From NCBI GenBank assembly GCA_964385045.1, contig CAYLNM010000207.1:1-6299 (forward strand): 6,299 nt of DNA. The letters run 5' to 3'. Below the pieces are notes generated by a model, which searched no databases, was not told the DNA's origin, and was given only the letters and a program-made list of their open reading frames with translations. The DNA is from CAYLNM01 sp964385045. Its GTDB lineage: Bacteria; Planctomycetota; Phycisphaerae; Phycisphaerales; SM1A02. Positions 5,876 through 6,299 of this stretch are shown here, piece by piece; within the stretch, counting starts at the first letter, position 1, and every line of letters begins with the position of its first letter. A program made the translations under genes and the position numbers.

Positions 5876-5903
5876 AATGTACGCCCGAACGGGGGCGAGT
5901 CAC
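5876..5903 (-). promoter_or_regulatory. Candidate leaderless promoter of the 188-residue protein gene
   Basis: On the minus strand GTGACT (5898-5903) and TACATT (5876-5881) are 16 bases apart. Each matches four of six positions of TTGACA/TATAAT. The hexamer ends 6 bases before the GTG at 5869, the same distance as in upp and the LURP-one gene. No SD is present. This is the best-formed promoter candidate in the window. Confidence 0.55.
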
Positions 5904-6299
5904 GCCGGGATGGCCATAAAGATGGGGGATTGGTGCCGGTGGTCGCACCGTGGGGCCGCGGGTCCGGGAGCCGCGCGGGGAGGCGGGCTCGGCCTCCGCC
6001 GGGCGGCTGGGGGGCGTCGGGGCCGCGGCCGGGCCGCCGCGTCGTGGCCGCCGCCGACGGCCAGGACCGGCCCCGCGGGGACCGGGCGTGGGAGCGGCCC
6101 TGCCGTTGCACCGCGGCCGTCGCGGCTGCCGGCCCGCATTCCCGCGACGCGCCCGGGACCGACCCTCGGCCACTCATCGGCCGGGCCGCGGCCGCCCCGG
6201 CGCCGTGCCCCGGTCCCGCCACGCGCGGCGGCTCCCGCGGCGGCTCCCGCGGCGGGCCGCGTCCCGGGCACGAGGGGGCCCGTCCCGAGCCGTGGCCCC
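5904..6299. other. GC-dominated stretch without a supported gene
   Basis: After a short A-rich island (CCATAAAG at 5914-5921) the sequence becomes almost pure G/C to the window edge. Two plus-strand frames (ATG at 5922 and GTG at 5933) stay open to the end, and minus-strand frames are open too. All translate to Gly/Ala/Pro/Arg-rich strings with no domain. Openness on both strands is expected at this composition because stop codons need A and T. A divergent gene starting near 5922-5933 and running off the edge is possible but unproven. The rest may be an intergenic region or the edge of a low-complexity protein gene. Confidence 0.5.
6225..6256. repeat. 12-bp tandem repeat, about 2.6 copies
   Basis: GCGGCGGCTCCC occurs twice in succession (6225-6236, 6237-6248) and a third partial copy follows. 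The period is a multiple of three, so it would be tolerated in a reading frame (a Gly-Gly-Ser-Arg or Ala-Ala-Pro-Ala repeat on the plus strand). The surrounding 30 bases are similar in composition, so simple slippage is likely. Confidence 0.6.

Noticed and set aside
5866..6271. Overlapping minus-strand frames of about 100-120 codons at the right end
   Set aside because: Three frames are open at once with Gly/Ala/Pro/Arg-rich products. This is composition, not coding; none has a start signal.
1..6299. CRISPR array, insertion sequence, tRNA/rRNA, toxin-antitoxin pair or defence cluster
   Set aside because: I found no regularly spaced repeats, terminal inverted repeats with a transposase, cloverleaf-like segments or nuclease/effector domains. 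The two tandem repeats are short slippage-type repeats.

Overview
The window is extremely GC-rich DNA from a bacterial chromosome. Third codon positions are almost all G or C. It reads as an ordinary housekeeping and regulatory neighbourhood of six genes, five of them on the minus strand. Several points fit a very high-GC planctomycete (Phycisphaera-like): the DNA methyltransferase subtype with a DPPF motif and an NNKERRR..HNQIPE block, the small VOC protein, the LURP-one protein and the membrane-bound SpoIIE-type phosphatase. That assignment is an inference from protein character and composition, not a proven identity. I see no mobile element, CRISPR array, tRNA, rRNA or defence island.

Layout, left to right. 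26-1714 (-) encodes a six-helix membrane protein fused to a PP2C/SpoIIE phosphatase domain. It is divergent, across a 162-base spacer, from a small VOC/glyoxalase-fold protein at 1877-2260 (+). That gene converges on a LURP-one-related protein at 2324-2821 (-), with a palindrome between the two stop codons. A spacer of about 430 bases with no convincing gene (2822-3251) carries one long, near-perfect hairpin. Next come a beta-class DNA methyltransferase at 3252-4373 (-), uracil phosphoribosyltransferase (upp) at 4514-5206 (-) and an unrecognised 188-residue protein at 5303-5869 (-). The last 430 bases are G/C-dominated, contain a short tandem repeat and no gene I can support with confidence.

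How the parts work together. The genes do not form one pathway. They cover signalling (phosphatase), pyrimidine salvage (upp), DNA modification (an apparently solitary methyltransferase) and proteins of unknown role. The most coherent signal is in the spacers. Each spacer that should hold a promoter has a TA-containing -10-like hexamer only 6-8 bases before a minus-strand start codon, which suggests leaderless transcription. The two genes with a clear GGAG ribosome-binding site (the VOC gene and the methyltransferase) lack such a hexamer next to their starts. The upp-methyltransferase spacer contains no TA dinucleotide at all, so the methyltransferase is probably co-transcribed with upp.

No previously undescribed multi-gene system is visible. 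The items most worth a second look are the promoter pattern, the unknown 188-residue protein and the solitary methyltransferase.
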